Assembly (NCBI GenBank): GCA_034429475.1
Contig: DAOUGD010000322.1
Span: 1 to 16,471, forward strand
Direction: 5' to 3'
Length of the DNA: 16,471 nt
From: JAKQHY01 sp034429475
GTDB lineage: Bacteria > Chloroflexota > Anaerolineae > B4-G1 > SLSP01
Part shown: positions 7,150-14,573 of the stretch, piece after piece
How positions within the stretch are numbered: position 1 is the first letter of the stretch
Layout of the letters: every line of letters starts with the position of its first letter
Translations under genes and position numbers: made by a program
Notes under the pieces: model-generated
Seen by the model: only the letters and a program-made list of their open reading frames with translations
The model's database searches: none
Told to the model about the DNA's origin: nothing

Positions 7150-8325
7150 CTAGTCCTTTCCCACCACCATCCACGGCTTCCCCTGCATGTGCGTCAAAAA
7201 TACCGTCATTGCCGGGCCGCCGGGCGTGAGTTTGAGGCGGCGGCGGAATTCGTCCGGGTCTACGGGCGAGCCGCGCTTCTTCACTACCACGTCGCCGGTC
7301 CCCAACTCGCGCAGCCAGCGATTGAGCGTCTTCAAATTGAACGGGCCGTGCCGCTCCACGCGCCAGCCACGCGCAAAGGGCGTCTCCACCGGCGCGTCGC
7401 TCGTCAGATAGGCGATGTCCGCGTCCATCTGCGCCGCGCCCAACTGCGTCGCCAGCGTCTTGACGAGGGTGGCGCGCAGGACAGCGGGATCGGGTTCGTA
7501 CAGGTAGGCGCGCGGCTCGGTCAACGGGATTTCGTCGGCGGGCATGAGGCTGTCCAATTGATGCAGGCCAGGTAACAGCGTCGCCCGGCGCGCCGCCCCG
7601 GTGCGCAAATCCCCGAACCACAAGACCGCCTCCTTCATCTCGCCTCGCTCAGAGATGAATTCCACCTCGGCCTCGGCGGGAATCTCGGCGTGATCCACCC
7701 CCGGCGCGACTTTGACCGCGACATCCGGCACGCGCCCGCGCAGCGCGAGGATCGCGGCAAGCGGCGGCGTCATCGCGTCCAGCCCAAACACGCGGCGACC
7801 ATCCACGCGGCGGGCCGGGTCTACGAAGGCGGCGGCCACGTCCAGATCGAGTGTCGTCCAGTCGGCGCAGACCACGCGGACGCGCTCCGCCAGGCCGCAC
7901 GCCGCCGCGTTGAGGCCTGCCAGCCGCGCGCGCACCGTGTCAAGCTCCACCGCCAGCACCTCTGTCCCGGCCTCCGCCAACGCCAGCGTGTCCGCGCCGA
8001 TGCCGCAGCCCAGATCGGCCACGCGGCGGTAACGGGCGAAGCGTCCCGCCCGGTAGACGGCGACCGCGCGGCTGCTGGCCTGTTGCAGCGCCTCGTCGTC
8101 GAGGAACAGCCGCGCCGCCTGGGGGAATTTCCCCACCGCTTTCTGCCGCAGGCGAGCCTGATCCAGCAGCACGGCGGCCTGCTCCGGCGTGAAAGACTTG
8201 CGCAGTTCGGTGATGCGCTCCAACGTCACCGCGTCGCGCAAGTCGGCGGTGCGCAGCGCGTCCAACGCGGCAGCGGCCTCCGCGCCGGTGAGGAAGTCTA
8301 TCAAGTCAAGCGTCAATGGGTACAC
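7150..8325 (-). CDS. Class I SAM methyltransferase with THUMP-like C-terminus
   Basis: About 391 residues. The helical N-terminus (1-95) has LRKSFTPEQAAVLLDQARLR. The Rossmann methyltransferase core starts with VADLGCGIGADTLALA (motif I, about 102-117) and AVELD (about 125-129); AAFVDPARRVDGRRVF (about 165-180) lies at the motif IV position. The C-terminus (about 310-388) matches the THUMP-like module seen in this family (FNLKTLNRWLRELGTGDVVV, KKRGSPVDPDEFRRRLKL). Such proteins probably methylate RNA, but to my knowledge the substrate is not established. The frame can be opened upstream to a TTG at 8361, but that lies in the repeat at 8349-8425. GTG at 8325, 5 bases after GGAAGGAG, is the better start. 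Confidence 0.88.
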   Translation of the reverse strand: MYPLTLDLIDFLTGAEAAAALDALRTADLRDAVTLERITELRKSFTPEQAAVLLDQARLRQKAVGKFPQAARLFLDDEALQQASSRAVAVYRAGRFARYRRVADLGCGIGADTLALAEAGTEVLAVELDTVRARLAGLNAAACGLAERVRVVCADWTTLDLDVAAAFVDPARRVDGRRVFGLDAMTPPLAAILALRGRVPDVAVKVAPGVDHAEIPAEAEVEFISERGEMKEAVLWFGDLRTGAARRATLLPGLHQLDSLMPADEIPLTEPRAYLYEPDPAVLRATLVKTLATQLGAAQMDADIAYLTSDAPVETPFARGWRVERHGPFNLKTLNRWLRELGTGDVVVKKRGSPVDPDEFRRRLKLTPGGPAMTVFLTHMQGKPWMVVGKD

Positions 8326-8348
8326 GCAAACTCCTTCCAAAGAATTAA

Positions 8349-8425
8349 CGCAAAGGCGCAAGGGCGCAAAGACGCAAGGATTTTTAGTTTCATTCTTTGC
8401 GCCTTTGCGTCTTTGCGTCTTTGCG
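8349..8425. repeat. Foldback of four plus four 8-bp CGCAARRR units
   Basis: Four CGCAARRR units (8349, 8357, 8365, 8373) are followed by a 13-base loop (8381-8393) and four YYYTTGCG units (8394, 8402, 8410, 8418). The arms pair along 32 bp if G-U pairs are allowed, with one A-C mismatch. It lies between the response-regulator stop and the methyltransferase start on the minus strand. Units of this type are common in intergenic DNA of Chloroflexota and Planctomycetes as I recall; copy number in this genome cannot be seen here. Confidence 0.85.
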
Positions 8426-8446
8426 TTGAAAAATGCTCACAAAACA

Positions 8447-9088
8447 TCAAACCTCAATTTCCTCTAAAGCAATCAGCCCTTGTTTGAGGGCGTGGACGAC
8501 GGCCTGGGTGCGGTGGGTCTGGTGGAGTTTGGCGAGGATGTTGCCCACATGCGTCTTGACCGTCTCCGTGCTCACCACCAGGGATTCGGCAATTTCCGGG
8601 TTGCTGCGTCCCTGCGCCAGCAGCCGCAGCACCTCCATCTCCCGCCCGGTCAGCGCATCGGCGTCTTCACGGGACAAATCCTGCCAGATGGATTCGGCAA
8701 TGCCGGGATCGAGCATGGCCTGTCCCTGGGCGGCGGCGCGCACCGCCGCCAGCAGCAGCTCCGGCTCGGCGTCCTTGCGGATGTAGCCGATCACGCCGGC
8801 GCGCAGGGCGGCAATCACGCGGGCGGAATCGCCGTAGGCCGTGAGCATCACCACGCGCGTCTGCGGCGCGAGGGCTTGCAGGCGGCGCGCGGTTTCGACG
8901 CCGTCGCAGCCGCCGGGCATCAACAAGTCCAGCAGCACTACGTCAGCCTGCCAGCCGGCAATCGCGGCCAGCAATTCCTCTCCGCTCGAAGCTTCCCCCA
9001 CCACCACAATGTCGGGGAAGGCTTCGAGGAAGCTCCGCAGTCCGCGCCGCACCACGCGGTGATCGTCCACCAGGACCAATCGAATCAT
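8447..9088 (-). CDS. NarL/FixJ-family response regulator
   Basis: 213 residues. The receiver (1-120) has acidic residues Asp8-Asp9, phospho-acceptor Asp54 in VVLLDLLMPG, Thr83 in VVMLTAYGD and Lys104 in GYIRKD, a complete active site. The LuxR-type DNA-binding domain is at 147-206 (LTGREMEVLRLLAQGRSNPEIAESL then STETVKTHVGNILAKL). ATG 9088 follows GGGAGA by 6 bases; the in-frame codon at 9112 lies in the outer foldback repeat and is rejected. It pairs logically with the HisKA_3 kinase at 12130-14445, the usual partner class, although three ABC genes and a MITE-like element now lie between them. It probably activates the ABC operon or its own transcription. No promoter was clear in front of it. 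Confidence 0.93.
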   Translation of the reverse strand: MIRLVLVDDHRVVRRGLRSFLEAFPDIVVVGEASSGEELLAAIAGWQADVVLLDLLMPGGCDGVETARRLQALAPQTRVVMLTAYGDSARVIAALRAGVIGYIRKDAEPELLLAAVRAAAQGQAMLDPGIAESIWQDLSREDADALTGREMEVLRLLAQGRSNPEIAESLVVSTETVKTHVGNILAKLHQTHRTQAVVHALKQGLIALEEIEV

Positions 9089-9107
9089 CGTGAGTCTCCC
9101 TGAAAAT

Positions 9108-9355
9108 AACATGGATATACAGGATGCACAGGATACCTTTTAAAACAGTAGCGGCAAAAGTCACATACAACACCGTCAAACTTCTTAGTTGGGTTAGCGG
9201 AAAAAGTCATTTAAAGTCGGCAAAAGGTGTGAAAAATACCCTCTAAGGCCTCAATAAACGTACTGAGCGGTTCCAACCGCTCCTGGCGTCTAGGGCTTGT
9301 ATGTGACTTTTGCGCCTACTGTTTAAAAATCCTGTATATCCTGTTCATCCATGTT
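9108..9355. repeat. Split foldback repeat flanking the MITE
   Basis: The arms 9108-9134 and 9329-9355 are reverse complements at 23 of 27 positions, built of ACAGGAT/ATCCTGT heptamers and ending in AACATGGAT. Without the element at 9145-9322 they would be separated by only about 16-21 bases and form a foldback like those at 1977-2035 and 8349-8425. The arrangement suggests that the mobile element landed in the loop of an existing foldback. Confidence 0.7.
9145..9322. mobile_element. 178-bp MITE-like element with 26-bp terminal inverted repeats
   Basis: The ends 9145-9170 (ACAGTAGCGGCAAAAG...) and 9297-9322 (...CTTTTGCGCCTACTGT) are reverse complements at 24 of 26 positions; the two differences are adjacent (CG versus GC). 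TTAAA flanks both sides (9140-9144 and 9323-9327), a possible 5-bp target duplication, though the AT-rich context makes it weak evidence. An internal copy of the end motif, AGCGGAAAAAGTCAT, begins at 9196, and a perfect 8-bp hairpin GAGCGGTT/AACCGCTC lies at 9265-9282. There is no open frame of useful size, so it is non-autonomous. The parent insertion sequence family is not identified. Confidence 0.75.
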
Positions 9356-9370
9356 GAAAATTTTCTTCCA

Positions 9371-10255
9371 CTACACAAAGTCCCGTTTGTCAAAGCAGAG
9401 GGCCGCCAGCGCGAAGCAGGCCGCGCCCCAGGTGAAGAGCACCAGCCACCAGAGAACAACCTCGCTGCCGCTCAGGGGCAAGGTGGGATCCAGCAGCGTC
9501 TTGCTGGCAATCTCCGGCGTGTAGCGCGCCCACTGCGGGCCGGCCAGGTCACTCAAAAATTCGTGGATTTTGTAGTGAAGGTAGAATCGGTAGACAAAGC
9601 CACCCAAGACTCCAATCACGGGGGAATGAAACACCGCTACCGTCAGATAGACCACCCCCACCAGAACGAAGTGCCATAGGGCGTTGCCGCCCACGACGCG
9701 CGCCACATCCAACCAATACGCAGCTTGCCACCCCGGAAATCCGTGGACGAGCAGAAGCGCCTGGCTTAACAGGGCCTCGAGCAGCACCACGATCATCCAC
9801 AGCCCCAGGAGATAGATCAGCAAAGCGATGCCTTGCGCCAGGGTGTATTGCGCGCGGCGCAATCCATGGCCCAGCAAGAGCCGCACTATGCCCCGAAACC
9901 TTCCCAGCTCCAACATACTGGCTAAACAGACGATGACAAGCACATCCGCAATGGTTATCAGAAGGTCGTTGCCCTCTCCATAGAGAAGGTACGGCAGCCA
10001 TTGTCCCTGGCGGAACTGATCGGGCAGTGTTCTAAAAAAGGTGAAGCCGGTCTCTATCTGTTCATCTATGCCAAGCTGAAAAATTGAGACTTCATTTCCG
10101 CCGATCTGGGCGAAGATATACTCCCTCACTAGCGCAAGGCAGATCATGATAAGCCCAAACGCCGTCCAAAAGAAAACCCCGGCCAGACAAATCCTGGTCG
10201 CGCGCTGCCGGTAGAGTTTGAACAATTCAACTTGGATGTGGCTTACCATTGTCAT
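9371..10255 (-). CDS. ABC-2-type permease, second of a paralogous pair
   Basis: 294 residues with about six hydrophobic helices. The start is cytoplasmic (VSHIQVELFKLYRQRATRI), typical of ABC-2/BcrB-like permeases, and a large extracytoplasmic loop (about 45-90) follows helix 1. It is a paralogue of the upstream permease: LLGHGLRRAQYTLAQGIALL against LLGHGLPRIRYILTQGIFLL, WQAAYWLDVARVVGGNAL against WQAGYWIHLARVVVGNAL, and ends CFDKRDFV against YFNRCDFG. The two probably form a heterodimer served by the ATPase at 11115-12044. ATG 10255 (or 10249) lies 15 bases after the previous stop, with no strong ribosome site, so translational coupling is likely. The substrate is unknown. Confidence 0.85.
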   Translation of the reverse strand: MTMVSHIQVELFKLYRQRATRICLAGVFFWTAFGLIMICLALVREYIFAQIGGNEVSIFQLGIDEQIETGFTFFRTLPDQFRQGQWLPYLLYGEGNDLLITIADVLVIVCLASMLELGRFRGIVRLLLGHGLRRAQYTLAQGIALLIYLLGLWMIVVLLEALLSQALLLVHGFPGWQAAYWLDVARVVGGNALWHFVLVGVVYLTVAVFHSPVIGVLGGFVYRFYLHYKIHEFLSDLAGPQWARYTPEIASKTLLDPTLPLSGSEVVLWWLVLFTWGAACFALAALCFDKRDFV

Positions 10256-10270
10256 AGTTGCTATGCGCGT

Positions 10271-11137
10271 TTATCCAAAGTCGCAGCGGTTGAAATAGAG
10301 GCCCGCCAGGGCCAACCAGAGCCAGCCGCCTACCAGGAACACGCCCATGGCCCTCAGTATTTCCGGCCCTGTGGGGGTGGGGAATAGCTGCAACAGGGTT
10401 TGGGCGGCCCCAAAAGATGTGTAGGGCTGCCAGGAGGGTTTTTCGTACAGCAGGGAGAACAGCGAAGCTTCAAAGAAACTCACATAGAGCACGCCGCCGA
10501 ACAACCCGACCACGGGGGAGCGGAACATCATGATCACCATGTACATAAGGCTGGCCAGAAAGAAATCGTACAGCGCATTGCCCACCACCACCCGCGCCAG
10601 GTGTATCCAATACCCGGCCTGCCAATCCAGACACCCGCGCAACAGATGAGTGTGAAATTCCGCGAGCGCGATCGTGAAGAGGGCGGCGATCAGCCGCAGC
10701 CCCAGCAGGTAGCCCAGAAGGAAAATCCCCTGGGTGAGAATGTAGCGGATGCGGGGCAACCCGTGCCCCAGCAACACTCGCGTCGCGTCACGGTAATTGC
10801 CCACCTCGATGAGGTTGACCAGACTGACGATGATAAGCAACTGGATGAGAAACGCTCTAGGCCCGTTGCGGCTGTAAAGGACATAGGGCAGCAAGCGCCC
10901 CCCGGCCAGCGTATCCGGCGCCAGTCCCAGGTAGCCATAAGCGTTTTCCAGGAGTTGCGGGAGGCCCGATGGGGCGGTCACGCCGTCGGCGCCGAGCGCG
11001 CGGAAAGCTTCTTTGATGACGAGAAAGCCCCCGGCCAGCAGGGCGTCGCTCATCAAGAGCGCCACACAGATCGCCGTGGCCTTGACCAACCAGCGTTTGG
11101 AGAGCTTGAAGGACTCAGCCCGAAGCTGCGCCAGCAT
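10271..11137 (-). CDS. ABC-2-type permease, first of a paralogous pair
   Basis: 288 residues, about six helices, starting LAQLRAESFKLSKRWLVKAT, the usual cytoplasmic lead-in of ABC-2 permeases. The loop after helix 1 (about 40-85) carries a PDTLAGGRLLPYVLYSRNG segment matching QGQWLPYLLYGEGN of its neighbour. The ATG at 11137 lies inside the 3' end of the ATPase gene, a 23-base overlap, so the two are translationally coupled. It is clearly homologous to the next gene but diverged throughout, so the duplication is old rather than recent. It should form the membrane part of an exporter with the ATPase, moving a peptide, lipid or antibiotic-like substrate. Which one cannot be said. Confidence 0.85.
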   Translation of the reverse strand: MLAQLRAESFKLSKRWLVKATAICVALLMSDALLAGGFLVIKEAFRALGADGVTAPSGLPQLLENAYGYLGLAPDTLAGGRLLPYVLYSRNGPRAFLIQLLIIVSLVNLIEVGNYRDATRVLLGHGLPRIRYILTQGIFLLGYLLGLRLIAALFTIALAEFHTHLLRGCLDWQAGYWIHLARVVVGNALYDFFLASLMYMVIMMFRSPVVGLFGGVLYVSFFEASLFSLLYEKPSWQPYTSFGAAQTLLQLFPTPTGPEILRAMGVFLVGGWLWLALAGLYFNRCDFG

Positions 11138-12044
11138 CGTTTGACTCCCGGGTAACGGAGAGGAAGAAATCCTCCAGCGAAATGTCGGCCCAGCGCAGTT
11201 CGATGGGATAGCGCTGCTGCTGCGCCAGGATTTCTGCGATCTCGCTGCTGCGCTCGTGCGCGGTGTGAATCACGATCCAGCCGTCGGCCCGCTCGATGTC
11301 CTGCGCCCACGGGTGTTGCTTCAGCAGCGCGATGCAAAGCTCCGGATCGGCGATCCGCAACCGGATCTGGTTTTTGGCGAGCAGCAACTCGCGCAGCGGG
11401 CCATACTTCACCAGCCGCCCCTGGTGGATGATGGCGACGGTATTGCACAACTGCTCCACGTCTTTCAGCCAGTGGCTGGAGAACACGATGGTTTTCCCCT
11501 CTGCGGCCAGTTGCAGCAGCAGGGTGCGGACCTCGTACATCCCCTGCGGATCCAACCCGTTGAACGGCTCATCCAGGATCAGCAGTTCCGGATCGCGCAG
11601 GATGGCGGCGGCCAGTTCCAGGCGCCGGCGCATCCCGGTGGAGTAGGCGCGGAATTTCTTCTGGCGGTGCGGCGTCAACCCCACCAGCTCGATGACCTCG
11701 GACACGCGCGCGGTGTTGTTAAAGCCGAGGGTTTGCGTGAACACCCGCAGATTCTCGTCCGCCGTCAGGTACGGCAGGAAACTGCCGTCCGCGATGATCG
11801 CGCCGATGCGTTGGCGGGCCTGGCGCAGCGCCCGCGCCTCCGTCGCGCCGAACAGCTCTACGTCGCCGGACGTGGGATAGATGATCCCCAGGATCATATT
11901 CAGCGTCGTCGTCTTCCCCGCCCCGTTCGGGCCGATCAGACCGAAAATCTGCCCGCGGTGGATCTCCAAATCCAGGCGATCCACCGCCAGCACAGACCTG
12001 TACCGTTTCGTCAACTGCGTCGTCCGCAACACCACATCCGTCAT
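11115..12044 (-). CDS. ABC transporter ATP-binding protein, BcrA/CcmA-like
   Basis: 309 residues. Walker A is GPNGAGKT (38-45), the signature is YSTGMRRRLELAAA (134-147), Walker B is LLILDEPFNGLDP (154-166) and the switch is His191 in SSHWLKD. The signature reads STGM rather than SGGQ, a variant common in BcrA- and lantibiotic-type exporters. The Q-loop region reads GAIIADGSFLPYL where BcrA-like proteins usually have Glu-x-Pro. A C-terminal domain (about 220-309) follows the ATPase core. ATG 12044, with AGGGAT 7-8 bases upstream, is preferred to the TTG at 12050. It overlaps the first permease. The gap to the upstream kinase is 85 bases and holds a foldback element, so all may share one transcript. 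Confidence 0.93.
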   Translation of the reverse strand: MTDVVLRTTQLTKRYRSVLAVDRLDLEIHRGQIFGLIGPNGAGKTTTLNMILGIIYPTSGDVELFGATEARALRQARQRIGAIIADGSFLPYLTADENLRVFTQTLGFNNTARVSEVIELVGLTPHRQKKFRAYSTGMRRRLELAAAILRDPELLILDEPFNGLDPQGMYEVRTLLLQLAAEGKTIVFSSHWLKDVEQLCNTVAIIHQGRLVKYGPLRELLLAKNQIRLRIADPELCIALLKQHPWAQDIERADGWIVIHTAHERSSEIAEILAQQQRYPIELRWADISLEDFFLSVTRESNDAGAASG

Positions 12045-12067
12045 CCGCAATCCCTTTCAGCATGGTT

Positions 12068-12126
12068 GGTTTGTAGTAGGCGCTTCAGCGCCGTGAGCAT
12101 GGGCGATAAATCGCCTACTACAAACC
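12068..12126. repeat. 59-base Y-shaped foldback element
   Basis: Outer 15-bp arms GGTTTGTAGTAGGCG (12068-12082) and CGCCTACTACAAACC (12112-12126) are exact reverse complements. Two inner hairpins compete with them: GGCGC-TTCA-GCGCC (12079-12092) and GGCGAT-AA-ATCGCC (12102-12115). The RNA could form either a long stem or a pair of hairpins. It lies between the sensor kinase and the ABC ATPase and starts 23 bases upstream of the ATPase start on that strand's leader. Sequences of this look are dispersed repeats in several Chloroflexota and cyanobacteria as I recall. Confidence 0.85.
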
Positions 12127-12129
12127 TAT

Positions 12130-14445
12130 TTACCGTCTACCATTCCCCAAACGCCCCAACGCCATGATGCCATCTAACATCAGAATTGACAACCCAACCA
12201 GCGCCATCCCGACGACGAGGGACATGCCGGTGGCAATAGCTTGAGCCAGGAAGGTCTGCTGCACGTGAGCCACGTCGGTGTTGCCGCCAGCCCACAAGGA
12301 GAATAGATTGAAGGCCAGCGCGATATAAATCGAGGGAGGGGCGACCACCGCCAGCAACGCGCCAAATTCCAGGGGGCCGGTCGCTCCCACGCGCGGCGCC
12401 GGCGTTCCCATCAACGAGGTAGGTGGGCGTCGCCAGAGGGTGAACAGAGCCACGCCATCGCCCACGAGGATGAGGAAGAAAGCCGGCAAATCAGTGATAC
12501 CGATATCATTAACTTTGACGAGTAACACCAGCAAGCTGACCGGCAAATACAGGGTAGCGAGAATCTGCGGGACGTGCATCCGCCCCAGACCCAGCGCGCG
12601 CCAGCGACGGCCCACCTCGCGGAGCGAGAGCCAGTGCAGCACGCCCAGGCCGGCGCAGGCCAGGAGCACCGCGCCCAACGCCACCCGCCAGAAGGTGGGG
12701 GGAATCAACAATATCCAGAGCCGGATCAGACCGAGGAACGCCAGGCCCAGGGAATAGCTGCCGAGCAACACGCCCGTGACCTGCGCGCGTCCCAGGGCGT
12801 TGTGTGTATTGGATTGGACGGTCTGGCGCTGTATCACGTACAATCCGCCCACCGTTGCCAGGTAGATCAGGAGCGTGGTGATCACGGGAAAGGCAAACAT
12901 GCCGTGTCCGACAAACCAGAGTCCCCCCGCCTCTTGCTGGAAAACGATATCGTTCGACGTCATGCCTTGAAACATCCCGCCCACGCTCAGGAGCAGGATG
13001 AGCGTCGTCAGTCCGCTGAAGACCGCGCCCAACGTCAGCCAGGACGTCAGGGGCCGGGTGAGGGAAATGGCGGGGATCGCCGGTTTCCGCCGCGCCGCCA
13101 GCCAACTGCCGAGCGTTCCCAATCCGCCGCCAACCAGCAAAGACACCCAGAACGCGCCCAGCGTCAACAGGATGATCGTCCCAAAGGAGTAGAACCAGCG
13201 CGTGTCTTCGGGATAGACGCTGGCGGCCATCGCGTCGGCGAGCCATTGGGGGACAGGGTCGCGCAGCCAGATCAGGCCCGGCATCGCCGCCGCCGTCGCG
13301 CCCAGGGCCATGTAGGCGAGCAGGCCGGCCGTCGCCCCAGCCAGCGCGCCGAAGGCCGGACGGCGCAGTCCGCTCCACTGCACCGCCGCGAAGCCTGTCC
13401 CCACCGCCAGCCCCACCGCCAGCACGCCGCAGAGGACGCCCAGCGCCGGGCTGCCGGTCATCCACCCCGGAATCACGCCGGACGGCGCCAACACATACAG
13501 TGGATAGAACAGCGCCACGATCAGCGCCACTCCGCCGAGCAACCCCGTGAGGATGACGCGGTTAAGCAGCGGCGTGGCCCGGTCAACGACGGGGGCCGGG
13601 CGCAAGGGCGCGGTCACGCGCAGCGTCGTCCCCGCGCCGGGCGCGCTTTGCACGTCCAGCGTTCCGCCGAGCGTGCTCACGCGCTGCCGGATGTTCGCCA
13701 GCCCCATCCCGGCGGGCGCGGCGGCGAGATCGTAACCCTGCCCGTCGTCGCGGATTTCCAGAACAACCGGGCCACCCTCGTCCGCCTGCGCCAGCGAGAG
13801 CGTGACGTGCGCCGCGCGGGCGTGGCGGGCGACGTTGCTCAACGCCTCCTGCGCGATGCGGAACAGCGCCTCCTGCGCGCCCGGCGGGAAGGCGGCGTCG
13901 TCCGGCAGCGCGCCGATGTCCACCGTAACCTCCGCCTCCGCGCGGTAGCCAAGCGCCTCGCATTGGTCGCGCAACGCCTGCACCAGCCCGACTTTTTCCA
14001 GCGGCGCGGGCGAAAGCTGCTGCAAGAGCGCGGTCATCTCCACCAGCGCCTCGTGCGCGTCGCGGCGCGCGTCGGCGATGGCTTGCTGCGCGCCGGGCGG
14101 ATCGCTTTCCCAGCGCGCCTGGGCCGCCGCCGCGCTCATCTGGATGCTGAAGAGTTGCTGCTTGATGGAGTCGTGCAGGTCGCGGGCCAGGCGGTTGCGT
14201 TCCTGCTGTGCAGCGGTGAGGTCCACCTGCGCGCGCAAGTCGTCGCGCAGGATCGCCGCCTCGCGTTCTCCGGCCTGCGCTCGCGCACTATAGCCGCGCG
14301 CGACCGCCCCCAGGCCCACCAGCAGCCACACAATGCCCCAGATCACCCGCATCTCCGGCTGATCCGCCAGCACCAACCCGGTGAAGGATAATGCAGCCAT
14401 CGCCAGCGCCCCCACGGTGACGGCAAAGTAGCTATAACGTTTCAT
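12130..14445 (-). CDS. HisKA_3 sensor kinase with large C-terminal membrane domain
   Basis: 771 residues. Two N-terminal helices (about 6-27 and 34-51) lead to a dimerisation/phosphoacceptor domain with RDLHDSIKQQLFSIQM (His91). The HATPase has EALSNVARHA (Asn204), DDGQGYD (233-239) and GMGLANI (246-252), and ends near 283. Most HisKA_3 kinases stop here. This one continues for about 470 residues with roughly 12 hydrophobic helices and short loops, one of them (QGMTSNDIVFQQEAGG) between helices. That domain is not recognised; it may sense membrane stress or a ligand. Two adjacent ATGs exist; 14445 is chosen because GGAGG is 6 bases away, against 3 for 14448. Its likely partner is the NarL regulator at 8447-9088 and its likely target the ABC genes downstream. 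Confidence 0.88.
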   Translation of the reverse strand: MKRYSYFAVTVGALAMAALSFTGLVLADQPEMRVIWGIVWLLVGLGAVARGYSARAQAGEREAAILRDDLRAQVDLTAAQQERNRLARDLHDSIKQQLFSIQMSAAAAQARWESDPPGAQQAIADARRDAHEALVEMTALLQQLSPAPLEKVGLVQALRDQCEALGYRAEAEVTVDIGALPDDAAFPPGAQEALFRIAQEALSNVARHARAAHVTLSLAQADEGGPVVLEIRDDGQGYDLAAAPAGMGLANIRQRVSTLGGTLDVQSAPGAGTTLRVTAPLRPAPVVDRATPLLNRVILTGLLGGVALIVALFYPLYVLAPSGVIPGWMTGSPALGVLCGVLAVGLAVGTGFAAVQWSGLRRPAFGALAGATAGLLAYMALGATAAAMPGLIWLRDPVPQWLADAMAASVYPEDTRWFYSFGTIILLTLGAFWVSLLVGGGLGTLGSWLAARRKPAIPAISLTRPLTSWLTLGAVFSGLTTLILLLSVGGMFQGMTSNDIVFQQEAGGLWFVGHGMFAFPVITTLLIYLATVGGLYVIQRQTVQSNTHNALGRAQVTGVLLGSYSLGLAFLGLIRLWILLIPPTFWRVALGAVLLACAGLGVLHWLSLREVGRRWRALGLGRMHVPQILATLYLPVSLLVLLVKVNDIGITDLPAFFLILVGDGVALFTLWRRPPTSLMGTPAPRVGATGPLEFGALLAVVAPPSIYIALAFNLFSLWAGGNTDVAHVQQTFLAQAIATGMSLVVGMALVGLSILMLDGIMALGRLGNGRR

Positions 14446-14464
14446 CATCTGCCTCCTGTTTTGA

Positions 14465-14562
14465 GTGATTGGAAATGGTAATTGGAAATCGGTGATTGAA
14501 AATCGGTAATGAGAAATGAGTAACGAGTAACGAGTAACAAGTTTCCAGCTTCCAGCTTCCAG
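14465..14562. repeat. Array of 14-bp and 7-bp units in the divergent intergenic region
   Basis: Three GTRATTGRAAATSG-like units (14465-14505) are followed by a diverged fourth (14506-14519), three GTAACRA units (14520-14540) and three TTCCAGC-type units (14543-14562). All periods are 7 or multiples of 7. The array lies in the leader of the minus-strand kinase. The open frame through it looks like repeat translation and is not a gene. Confidence 0.7.
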
Positions 14563-14573
14563 TAACTAATGAC

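Noticed and set aside
8349..8425. Possible CRISPR-like array from the regular octamers
   Set aside because: Units are 8 bases with no spacers, and they reverse orientation at a loop, so it is a foldback.
7690..8487. 265-codon open frame on the plus strand
   Set aside because: It is antisense to the methyltransferase and extends through the 8349-8425 foldback; its Arg/His/Gln-rich product has no domain.
11256..12167. 303-codon open frame on the plus strand
   Set aside because: It is antisense to the ABC ATPase, which has all its ATP-binding motifs, and it runs through the 12068-12126 repeat.
12574..14391. 605-codon open frame on the plus strand
   Set aside because: It is antisense to the sensor kinase. 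Its Gln/Arg/His-rich composition is a GC-frame shadow, while the minus strand has clear kinase motifs.
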